Assembly (NCBI GenBank): GCA_024224415.1
Contig: JAAENK010000235.1
Location: 1 to 45,229 of the forward strand
DNA: 45,229 nt
Direction of reading: 5' to 3'
Source: Gammaproteobacteria bacterium
GTDB lineage: Bacteria > Pseudomonadota > Gammaproteobacteria > GCA-001735895
Part shown: positions 1 through 8,361 of the stretch, in pieces
Position numbering within the stretch: position 1 is the stretch's first letter
Layout: every line of letters starts with the position of its first letter
The notes under the pieces: generated by a model
What the model was told of the DNA's origin: nothing
Databases searched by the model: none
What the model saw: the letters and a program-made list of their open reading frames with translations, nothing else
Made by a program: the position numbers and the translations under genes

Positions 1-524
1 ATCAGGCGAAAATTCCTTTCTGATGGTGATTCGGTGGAGACGGGAGTTTTTGATCTGGAACTAAACCATTTCCATGATGAGAAGCGACTTTGCTTTGGAG
101 ATTCGACGGATTTTGCAAATAATGTTTCATCGAGTTCTTTGCTCACCTTGTCGAGCATACTCTGGTAAAGCGTCTGATAGTCACGCTCAATTTCCGCCAA
201 ATGCGGCTGAATATACTGCTTAAAAATATATATCGCAATTTCACGAAAATTGATACCGAGATCTTCTTCCTGCACACCTTCAGCCACCACAATGTTGGCG
301 GTAATCCGCACAATCAACTCGTGCAATGCCAGACGCTTGGGCCGAAATTGTACTAACTCGTCATGGTTAAGGCCGGTTATCCGGGCGAGCTCGTTGATTT
401 GGTGAAAATCGGTGAAGACATTATCGGCACTATAAATCGTTTCCAGCGACTCATATTCGACGGGAATATCCGACTCAATACCTGGATTCCAGGCGGAATA
501 ATTTTTTTCCTGATTTGCAGTCAA
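1..524 (-). CDS. conserved hypothetical protein, partial (runs off left edge)
   Basis: Open frame on minus strand from a candidate TTG start at 524 (MTANQEKNYSAWNPGIESDIPVEYESLETIYSADNVF...HDELVQFRPKRLALHELIVRITANIVVAEGVQEEDLGINFREIA...) with no stop before position 1; absent from ORF track because it is truncated; 18 bp downstream of the ChaC-like gene. Confidence 0.7.
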   Translation of the reverse strand, partial: MTANQEKNYSAWNPGIESDIPVEYESLETIYSADNVFTDFHQINELARITGLNHDELVQFRPKRLALHELIVRITANIVVAEGVQEEDLGINFREIAIYIFKQYIQPHLAEIERDYQTLYQSMLDKVSKELDETLFAKSVESPKQSRFSSWKWFSSRSKTPVSTESPSERNFRL

Positions 525-542
525 ATTAATAATCTGAACAAT

Positions 543-1124
543 TTAGTTAGTATCTATCGTGTGGAGATATTTTTCTATCGTGAAAATATGCTCATCCTCC
601 ACACCCATGTTCCGCAACGAATCTGCCAGTTCTAGCAGGTAATCGCTGTTAGTTCCACTGGGGCCTTTGGCGGTGGCGATTTGATACGCAATATCGTATT
701 CACTGGCCTCACCCAGGTAAGCATCATTGTCGCTGGTGGCAATATAAACCAGGCCCGTTTCTGACGTCTCGTCCTCGAATGCCATAGTGATGCTTAAACG
801 CAGATAACCATTTTTTTCCCGAACATCGAGCCACTCAAAAACTGAAGCTTCGACCTTATAAGCAACACCATGACAGATAGCGCCAGCCTCTTCGATGAGC
901 GTGACCACTCGACCGGGACTGGATTCGGTGCCTCGGTGATCGTGCGAACCCTGCCAGAAACGTCTGCTCCAACCTCTAATACTTGCTGTTTTTGATTCGA
1001 TGTAGGGAAAGTCGACCAGGTAAATCAATGAACCGTAACCGAATAGCCAGACTTCTTCACCCTCGGTGAGTTGGCATTGGCGCTGGTTGTGTTCGAAGGT
1101 ATTGACAGACATGAGCTTAGGCAT
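543..1124 (-). CDS. gamma-glutamylcyclotransferase, ChaC-like
   Basis: Motifs WLFGYGSLIY, RFWQGSHDHRGTESSPGRVVTL, GVAYKV typical of ChaC/GGCT family. Confidence 0.85.
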   Translation of the reverse strand: MPKLMSVNTFEHNQRQCQLTEGEEVWLFGYGSLIYLVDFPYIESKTASIRGWSRRFWQGSHDHRGTESSPGRVVTLIEEAGAICHGVAYKVEASVFEWLDVREKNGYLRLSITMAFEDETSETGLVYIATSDNDAYLGEASEYDIAYQIATAKGPSGTNSDYLLELADSLRNMGVEDEHIFTIEKYLHTIDTN

Positions 1125-2631
1125 TCACCGAAATCTCACGCGAGCGGCGCTCAATATATTCTAGCAAGGCATCATCAAGTGCGTCATCAATCGCCGGTGC
1201 TTCATATTTCTCCAGCCATTTTTTAGCCTTTTGCACGCCAACGGTTTCGCTATCCTGGCGCCCATCAATCTCCCATTGTTCAAAAGGACTATTGTGCTGT
1301 GAATCGAAGACATATAAATTACTATTGAGGGTATGGATTTCACCAAGAAAATGTCCAGCCGGACCGACTTTTTTGGCTAGCTCGAAAACTTCGTCGATAT
1401 CGCTGAAATCAGGGCCCTGTAGGAAATGATAAAATGCGTCGAGTTGTTCGAAGTCGATCATGGTTTTGCCGTAGCCGACGGTGAGGGAACCTTCTAGCAT
1501 TCCACCCGCCATGCTGAGCCAGTTAGCGTCAGATAACATGCTCGGGAACAGTCCCCACATCGAATCGTAGGCGGCTTGCATATCGCCTGTTTTTGACGTT
1601 GCGACGTTTAGAATCGCACGATGCGGTACTTTGTAATAACGCGCCATCGCGCTGGAGAGGAACTGTACCATTGCCGAATCGGGCGAGCCATGCACGGGGG
1701 CACCGCTATTGAGCGCCACAGTCATGGCGGGTACGCCAAATATCATCGGTGAGCCCGGGCGTATTATTTGTGCCAGAGCCATTGCCATCAGGGCTTCGGC
1801 CAAAACCATGCCAACAGTGCCGACATTGCTTGCCGGTGTACTGGCTGCTGTCATGGAAAACGGTGAGCACATCACCGCCTGATTGTTGCTGGCGTAAACC
1901 TTGAGAGCGTCGAGCATGGTTTCATCCCAGACCAGCGGTGAATTGGCATTGATGAGTGATGTGGTTACGGTATTGTTGCTTGCAAACTCGTCACCGAATA
2001 CGATGCCCATCATTGCCATGGTGTCTTCAGCACGACTGCGTGAAGTAACATTTCCGATGACAGGTTTGTCCGAATATTTTAGCCCGCTGTAAGCCATGTG
2101 CATGTGACGGTATGGCACCGGGATATCGACTGGCTCGACGATAGGTCCTCCGGCAATATGTACGGTAGATGCCATGTGGTTGAGTTTTTGCAGGTTATTC
2201 AGATCATCAAACGTAGCGTAACGACGTACGCCCTCCATATCGCGTACGAACGGTGCACCGTAAGACGGCGAAACTACCGCGTGACCATCCCCAACTGTTG
2301 CAGAGCGTTCCGGGTTGCGTGCGTGATGCGTGAATGATGATGGAATTTTGCCGATCAGTTCGAGCAGTTCTTCGCGACCAATTTTGACCCGTTGATCGTC
2401 GATTTCGGCACCAGTTTGTCGCCAGTAGTCGAGAGACTCTTCATCCTGGAAATCACAACCGATCTCCTCGACAACACGCATGGCGAATTCGTGGATACGT
2501 TCTACACCCTCGGCATCGCAGACTTCCATGATCGGAATCTTGCGCTGAATTTCCGAGTGGTGTTTGACGGCAGCACTTGCCAATGCAGCACGACGGTCTT
2601 TGCTGCCGCCGGTTCGGCGTCGTGTCGTCAT
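1117..2631 (-). CDS. trimethylamine methyltransferase (MttB) superfamily protein, non-pyrrolysine type
   Basis: MttB-like sequence (VEEIGCDFQDEESLDYWRQTGAEIDDQRVKIGREELLELI..., PSYGAPFVRDMEGVRRYATFDDL); continuous 504-codon ORF without an in-frame amber. Confidence 0.85.
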   Translation of the reverse strand: MTTRRRTGGSKDRRAALASAAVKHHSEIQRKIPIMEVCDAEGVERIHEFAMRVVEEIGCDFQDEESLDYWRQTGAEIDDQRVKIGREELLELIGKIPSSFTHHARNPERSATVGDGHAVVSPSYGAPFVRDMEGVRRYATFDDLNNLQKLNHMASTVHIAGGPIVEPVDIPVPYRHMHMAYSGLKYSDKPVIGNVTSRSRAEDTMAMMGIVFGDEFASNNTVTTSLINANSPLVWDETMLDALKVYASNNQAVMCSPFSMTAASTPASNVGTVGMVLAEALMAMALAQIIRPGSPMIFGVPAMTVALNSGAPVHGSPDSAMVQFLSSAMARYYKVPHRAILNVATSKTGDMQAAYDSMWGLFPSMLSDANWLSMAGGMLEGSLTVGYGKTMIDFEQLDAFYHFLQGPDFSDIDEVFELAKKVGPAGHFLGEIHTLNSNLYVFDSQHNSPFEQWEIDGRQDSETVGVQKAKKWLEKYEAPAIDDALDDALLEYIERRSREISVNA

Positions 2632-2634
2632 GAT

Positions 2635-3504
2635 TTAGCCCAGCGGTTCTAGGCTGGCAGCGAGAGTTTTTTCTTCGTCTGCGCTAAGCGGTGTTAAAGG
2701 ACGACGTACAGCCCCACCATCGAAACCACGTTGGCGAGAGGCCGACTTCACTTTGGCGATATAGTTGCCAGACCATGCGTAGAGCAAGGATGGGACCATG
2801 CTTTCCCACAAATCCAATGCGCCATTGAAGTCACCCGTTGAAACCAGTTGGTATAGACGTACACATTCCTTTGGCATGTAGTTTGCGGCACCCCAGATAG
2901 CACCGGCGGCTCCAGCCATGAATGCGAATACGGTAGTTGGATCTGCACCGTTGAGCACTTTGTAACCGGTTTGAATATACGCCTGGTGAGTCGCCAGATC
3001 ACCTGCGCTGTCTTTGATGTAATTGAAATTCGGCAACGTGTTTAAGCGTTGAAACAATTCGACGGAAATACCAATACCAGTAGTTTGCGGGATGTTATAA
3101 CCGATAATGTCTGTGTTTACCGCAGCATCGACCGTGCGATAAAACTCGTATAGTCCGTTGTCGTCTTCCGGGCCCTCGAGATAAGGCGGTAAAATCATCA
3201 AGGCGTCTGCACCGAGGCCTTCGGCATGCCTTGAGCGTTCGAGTACTTCATCGACGTTCAGTGCCGATGTCTGGCAAATTAAATTACAACGACCATCGAC
3301 CCGCTTCGCGCCAATCTCATAAAGTTTGTTACATTCGATTTGTGTCAAATATGGATGTTGTCCTGTGCCCGCACCGAGCACCAGCCCCTGAACACCGCTA
3401 TCGATATACAGGTCGATGAGCTCTTGCCAGCGGGTATAGTCGATACTGCCATCCTCGAACATCGGCGTTTGCATCGCCAGATTAATACCTATTAAGTCAC
3501 TCAT
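2635..3504 (-). CDS. dihydrodipicolinate synthase / N-acetylneuraminate lyase family protein
   Basis: DHDPS-like TIM barrel with YNIP tyrosine motif and FNYIKDSAGD Schiff-base lysine. Confidence 0.85.
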   Translation of the reverse strand: MSDLIGINLAMQTPMFEDGSIDYTRWQELIDLYIDSGVQGLVLGAGTGQHPYLTQIECNKLYEIGAKRVDGRCNLICQTSALNVDEVLERSRHAEGLGADALMILPPYLEGPEDDNGLYEFYRTVDAAVNTDIIGYNIPQTTGIGISVELFQRLNTLPNFNYIKDSAGDLATHQAYIQTGYKVLNGADPTTVFAFMAGAAGAIWGAANYMPKECVRLYQLVSTGDFNGALDLWESMVPSLLYAWSGNYIAKVKSASRQRGFDGGAVRRPLTPLSADEEKTLAASLEPLG

Positions 3505-3507
3505 AAG

Positions 3508-5499
3508 TTATATCCTCAGGCCGACTTTACGACCATCGTGAAAAGCGTAGGGCGCTTGCCGCGGTGCGGCCGCATCGCCGACTACATGAAATTTGATATC
3601 ACTCTCAGCAAGTGCGAGCTCGACATCGTTGTTTACGCGATTGGTGGTTGCCGTGACGATGGCCGATGCCTCGATGGTTTCGACCGAGCCGTCAAGCAGG
3701 GAGCGAACCTCTGCTCGATCACCGTGCCAATGGCTAATGACCGACTCCAGCTTAAAGTTGGCGCCCAGTTTCTTCAAAGAGGAGCGGATCTGAGAATCTG
3801 ATGTGGTGCGTGCGAGTTCCCTGCCGATCATCGGATCCGGCGTGATAATGGTGACATCGTGACCCTTATCGGCCAGGTGCCAGGCAGTACCAGCACCGCG
3901 CCAGTTGCCGCCTTCGTCGAGTACTATGACAGATTTACCGAGTTTGGCCTGGTCGCGGAAAACTTCTTCGCAGGCGTACACCTTGCCATTTTCCAGCCCC
4001 GGTAATTGCTCGGCTTCGGGTAACCAGCGTTGCTGCGCGAATTCGTCGGGTAGCGAACCGGTGGCGAGTACTACTTCATCTGCGCCAAATTCGAGAATGT
4101 CAGTTTCATCCATCGGTGTGAAGTACTGCACCTCGACACCGAGTTTTTCGAACTGGCGTAAATACCAACCGATAAGTTCGATAACTTGCCCCCGTCTTGG
4201 CGCCAGCCCGGCAAGACGAAATTGTCCACCGAGGTCACCGAGTGCTTCGACCAATGTGACCCTGTGACCACGTTCGGCGGCGACGCGCGCGGCTTCCATA
4301 CCGGCCGGCCCGCCACCGATTACCAGGACTTTTTTCGGTGTATCGGATTTGGTAAAGCGATCACCACCCCACTCAAATTCACGCCCTGCAGATGGGTTAA
4401 TCAAACAGGAAATCCAGTAATCGCGCGAACGTCTGCCCCAGCACATCTGGTTGCAGGAGATACAGCCACGGATATCGTCTTCGCGACTGGCGCGGGCTTT
4501 GTTGACCCAGTGCGGGTCGGCGATCTGCCCACGCACGATGGAGACCAGGTCGGCATCACCGCTGGTGATTGTGTAACTGGCATTTTCCGGCGTGCGAATA
4601 TGGCATTCGGCGGTAATCTGGATCTGCTTGACTACCGACTTTAATGCTGCGGCGAGTGGTACGCCCTGTTTTTCGCCGTAGACAAAGGTCGCCATGAGGC
4701 GATCATAATCGACATAATTGCCAGCCCCGCAACTGACATAATCAACATTGCCGCCGGCGTCGTGCAGGGCGATGACTTCCTGCAGTTGCTCCAGCGACAT
4801 GATGTAGGGTGTTTCTTCAGAAAAGCTGATCGACATACCGATGATGAAGTCTTCACCGCAGGCCTTTCGAATTGAATTGACAATCGACATCGACAGGCGA
4901 CAACGGTTCTCTAACGAACCACCCCACTGGTCGTCGCGTTTATTCGACCAGGGTGTCCAGAATTGATCGAGCAAGGCGTTATAGGCGGCGAATAGATCGA
5001 CACCGTCAAAACCTGCGGCCTGGCAGCGCTTTGCAGCCAGCGTGAAGCATTCGATAACTTCGAAAATTTCACTCTCACGCATGCTGTGGCTGCCGTCAGA
5101 ATCGTGATACGAGGCCAGCCCAGAAGGCCCCCAGTGCGGCATGAAGGACAGGTCAGAATCACCGTGCTGGCCGACGTGATAAAGCTGTTGCACGATGGTG
5201 CTATCATGCGCGTGAACCGCGTCGGTGATCTTGCGAAAATGAGGAATCACTTCGTCATCACAATGACGGAAATTACCGCGTGTCAACACTGCGGTCGGGT
5301 GTACCGGCATGGGTTCAACCACGATCATCGCCGCACCGCCAATGGCGCGTTCTTCATAGTAGGCGCGATGACGCTCGCCAGGTAAGCCGAGGTCGGACAT
5401 GTTGGCGGTATGCGCGCCGAACACGATCCGATTTTCCAGTGTTCTATGGCGCAGTTGTAAAGCGTCAAACAGGGCGGGATAGTGAGTCATGGTCATCAT
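3508..5499 (-). CDS. FMN/[4Fe-4S]/FAD oxidoreductase of trimethylamine dehydrogenase / dimethylglycine demethylase (DgcA) / 2,4-dienoyl-CoA reductase family
   Basis: N-terminal OYE barrel, C-x2-C-x3-C-x11-C cluster motif (CISCNQMCWGRRSRDYWISC), GGGPAGMEAARVAAERGHRVTLVE FAD/NAD domain. Track ORF extends to 5571, but internal ATGs at 5499/5496/5490 are more plausible starts given the divergent gene at 5583. Confidence 0.85.
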   Translation of the reverse strand: MMTMTHYPALFDALQLRHRTLENRIVFGAHTANMSDLGLPGERHRAYYEERAIGGAAMIVVEPMPVHPTAVLTRGNFRHCDDEVIPHFRKITDAVHAHDSTIVQQLYHVGQHGDSDLSFMPHWGPSGLASYHDSDGSHSMRESEIFEVIECFTLAAKRCQAAGFDGVDLFAAYNALLDQFWTPWSNKRDDQWGGSLENRCRLSMSIVNSIRKACGEDFIIGMSISFSEETPYIMSLEQLQEVIALHDAGGNVDYVSCGAGNYVDYDRLMATFVYGEKQGVPLAAALKSVVKQIQITAECHIRTPENASYTITSGDADLVSIVRGQIADPHWVNKARASREDDIRGCISCNQMCWGRRSRDYWISCLINPSAGREFEWGGDRFTKSDTPKKVLVIGGGPAGMEAARVAAERGHRVTLVEALGDLGGQFRLAGLAPRRGQVIELIGWYLRQFEKLGVEVQYFTPMDETDILEFGADEVVLATGSLPDEFAQQRWLPEAEQLPGLENGKVYACEEVFRDQAKLGKSVIVLDEGGNWRGAGTAWHLADKGHDVTIITPDPMIGRELARTTSDSQIRSSLKKLGANFKLESVISHWHGDRAEVRSLLDGSVETIEASAIVTATTNRVNNDVELALAESDIKFHVVGDAAAPRQAPYAFHDGRKVGLRI

Positions 5500-5582
5500 T
5501 CGTTGCCTTGAAGTGATTAATATACCTATTGTGGCCAGATGAGCAAAACGATATATTTCCAGAAACCTCATAGATATCCGTA

Positions 5583-6806
5583 ATGAAACTAAAAGACATC
5601 AAAACCTGGGTAACCGTACCACCAACAGGTATAGGCGGTTCATTCTGGGTTCTCACCAAGCTCACCACCGATAATGGCATCGAAGGCATTGGTGAGTGTT
5701 ATGGTATTCCGGTGTCGGGTGATATCTCCTGCGCGATGGTGGAGGATACCTTCCAGCGTTTTATCGCCGGGGAAGATCCGCACAATATTGAGACAATGTT
5801 TCGGCGCGTGTATTCAGCCGGTTTCACGCAGCGCCCTGATGTTAGCATGATGGGTGTATTCAGTGGTATCGAAATCGCGATCTGGGATATCCTCGGTAAG
5901 GCCCACGACGTGCCGGTTTATCAACTGCTTGGTGGTAAGTTTCATGATCGGCTCCGTACCTATACTTATTTATATCCCAAAGATCTGACGCCCGGTGCAG
6001 ATGCACCCGATGTCTATCACGATGGCGATGCTGCAGCCGAGCGCGCGCTCGAGTATGTCGAGATGGGTTTTACCGCGATCAAGCAGGATCCGGCCGGGCC
6101 TTACAGTTTTCAGGGCGGGCGTGAATTGTCATTACACGAACTCTCACGGAGCGAATACAATGTCAAACGCATTCGTGAAGCGGTAGGTGATAAAGCCGAT
6201 ATTCTGTTTGGTACGCACGGGCAGATGACCACGTCCTCGGCGATCCGGTTGGCGAAACGTCTGGAGCCATATGACCCCCTGTGGTTTGAAGAACCCTGTC
6301 CACCGGATCAGATGGCGGCTATCAGTAAGGTCGCCGAGGCGACATCGATTCCAGTCGCTACCGGTGAGCGCTTGACCACCAAAGTTGAATTCCACGAGGC
6401 GCTAAAGGCAGGTGTATCGATTTTACAGCCCGATATAGGACGTAGTGGCGGTATTTGGGAAACCAAAAAAATTGCCATTATAGCTGAATTATTTAATGCT
6501 CAGGTAGCACCACATATTTACTGCGGGCCGATTGCACACGCCGCTGCCGTCCAGGTTGCGTTTAGCAGCCCGAGTTTCCTGATACTGGAAACCATCCAAA
6601 CTGATTTTCACGATAATATTTTGCAAAAACCACTGATCTGGGAAGCGGGGTACATGCCCGCGCCAGATAAGCCGGGTCTCGGAATAGAGTTAAACGAAAA
6701 AGTGATCGAGGCGCACCCGTATAGCAGTGGTGGACGTCTGCATCTGGAAATGTGTCAGACGGTGCTCGATTCGAATAATCAGAAGACGATTGATGAGATT
6801 TCGTAG
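5583..6806 (+). CDS. mandelate racemase/enolase superfamily protein, acid-sugar dehydratase-like
   Basis: Enolase-superfamily motifs: WFEEPCPP, VATGERLTTK, QPDIGRSGGIWE, and THGQ and APHIYCGP histidines as in galactonate/mannonate dehydratase-like members. Confidence 0.85.
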   Translation: MKLKDIKTWVTVPPTGIGGSFWVLTKLTTDNGIEGIGECYGIPVSGDISCAMVEDTFQRFIAGEDPHNIETMFRRVYSAGFTQRPDVSMMGVFSGIEIAIWDILGKAHDVPVYQLLGGKFHDRLRTYTYLYPKDLTPGADAPDVYHDGDAAAERALEYVEMGFTAIKQDPAGPYSFQGGRELSLHELSRSEYNVKRIREAVGDKADILFGTHGQMTTSSAIRLAKRLEPYDPLWFEEPCPPDQMAAISKVAEATSIPVATGERLTTKVEFHEALKAGVSILQPDIGRSGGIWETKKIAIIAELFNAQVAPHIYCGPIAHAAAVQVAFSSPSFLILETIQTDFHDNILQKPLIWEAGYMPAPDKPGLGIELNEKVIEAHPYSSGGRLHLEMCQTVLDSNNQKTIDEIS

Positions 6807-6814
6807 AAACCCCG

Positions 6815-8320
6815 TTACTGATGCTGTCTCTGACGTTTGTTAGCAACCCCACAACGTGAAGATGTTTTGGTTTGTCCAAAAGGAGGCTGTCCTTTCAATC
6901 CCGAACGTTGGTAATCAAGCAGCAGCAACGGCAATAGTACCGGCTCCGAATCTGGTTGGTTTTTAACACTTATCGAATAAACAAGTTCAAACAAACGTTT
7001 CAGGGAAATTTTCCAGGTACTCCCTGCAGCCAGGTAAAGCACATCGCTGAGTTGTAAAAACTGATGGAATGCATTATCACCAAGTAACAATGGCAAGGTA
7101 TTTTTAAAACGCCCCGAGTTGGCTATCATGCCCCAGAAGCGGGCGAACCGATTGACACGCTGCATGGTATCGAAATCAATTTTTTCGGTACTTAAAATAT
7201 TATAAGGCGCCTTCGGGTTATAGCGCATAACGCCAGATTGCGTATGCCGGTTGATCGGTGCGCCACGCAAGCGTTTGAGTATACCGAGCTGGATTTCCTG
7301 CGGTTCCAGCGCTACCAGCTGATTGAAACTTTCGGCAAAATTTTCCATGCTGTCACCGGGCAATCCAAAAACCAGATCCGCATGGATATGCGCACCGGTG
7401 TTTTCACGCAGCCACCGCAGATTATTTCTGGTTTTTTCATTGTCCTGCTTACGGCTGATTAAAGCTTGAATTTCGGAATCGAAAGTTTGCACACCGATCT
7501 CTAATTGAAGTGATCCCTGTGGGAATTTAGCAAGGACTTGTTTTAACAGGTCTGGCAACAGGTCTGGAACCACTTCGAAATGCAAATATAAATCATCACT
7601 CATTCGCGCCAGGAAAAACTCAAGGATTGCGACGCTGCTGCTGACTTTTAAGTTAAAGGTGCGGTCGATAAATTTGAAATTCCGAGCGCCCCTCTGGTAT
7701 AACAAATCCATTTCGATTAAAAATTTTTCCAGATCGAAAGGCTTCGCAGTTCTATCCAGCGCTGACAGACAAAATTCGCATTTGAACGGGCAACCACGTG
7801 ATGCCTCGACATATATAAGGCGATTACGAATGTCTTCTTTATTGTAGTAAGCATAGGGCAGGGTTAAGCTATTGAGCGCTATTGGCTCGCCAGTAATTAT
7901 TCGATCCAGGGGTTGCTTGTTTTCGATTATTTGTGAACAGAGCTTGTAGAAGCTGGTTTCGCCCGGCCCTGTAATTACATAGTCGACCACTTTTGTGAGG
8001 GACGGTAGATCCTCAGCAAAACTGACTTCCGGGCCACCGACAATAATTTTTATTTGCGGTGCGACTTGTTTGAGCAGATTGATAACATCAGTAATTTCTT
8101 CGATGTTCCAGATATAAACACTAAAGCCGATAATTTTTGGTTTATAGCTCAACAGTTGCTCGGCAATATCAATGGGCCTTTGTTGAATAGGAAATTCACA
8201 CAACTGAGCACGAGTCTGCAAGTCACCCAGGTTGGCATAGAGATATCGTAAGGCAAACGCCGTATGCATATAGCGAGCATTCAGCGTGCTGAGTAAAATT
8301 TCGACTGGCATTGGTATCAC
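6815..8320 (-). CDS. B12-binding-domain radical SAM protein (DUF4080-type C-terminus likely)
   Basis: EASRGCPFKCEFCLSALD radical SAM CxxxCxxC, N-terminal B12-binding-like region (PKIIGFSVYIWNIEEI, IIVGGPEVSF). Confidence 0.85.
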   Translation of the reverse strand: MIPMPVEILLSTLNARYMHTAFALRYLYANLGDLQTRAQLCEFPIQQRPIDIAEQLLSYKPKIIGFSVYIWNIEEITDVINLLKQVAPQIKIIVGGPEVSFAEDLPSLTKVVDYVITGPGETSFYKLCSQIIENKQPLDRIITGEPIALNSLTLPYAYYNKEDIRNRLIYVEASRGCPFKCEFCLSALDRTAKPFDLEKFLIEMDLLYQRGARNFKFIDRTFNLKVSSSVAILEFFLARMSDDLYLHFEVVPDLLPDLLKQVLAKFPQGSLQLEIGVQTFDSEIQALISRKQDNEKTRNNLRWLRENTGAHIHADLVFGLPGDSMENFAESFNQLVALEPQEIQLGILKRLRGAPINRHTQSGVMRYNPKAPYNILSTEKIDFDTMQRVNRFARFWGMIANSGRFKNTLPLLLGDNAFHQFLQLSDVLYLAAGSTWKISLKRLFELVYSISVKNQPDSEPVLLPLLLLDYQRSGLKGQPPFGQTKTSSRCGVANKRQRQHQ

Positions 8321-8361
8321 ATTAGATGAGCGCTAGATGTTAGCACAATGGATGAATGCAC

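Noticed and set aside
363-635. Plus-strand 90-aa ORF
   Set aside because: Antisense to the truncated minus-strand CDS and the ChaC-like gene; low-complexity sequence without family signature.
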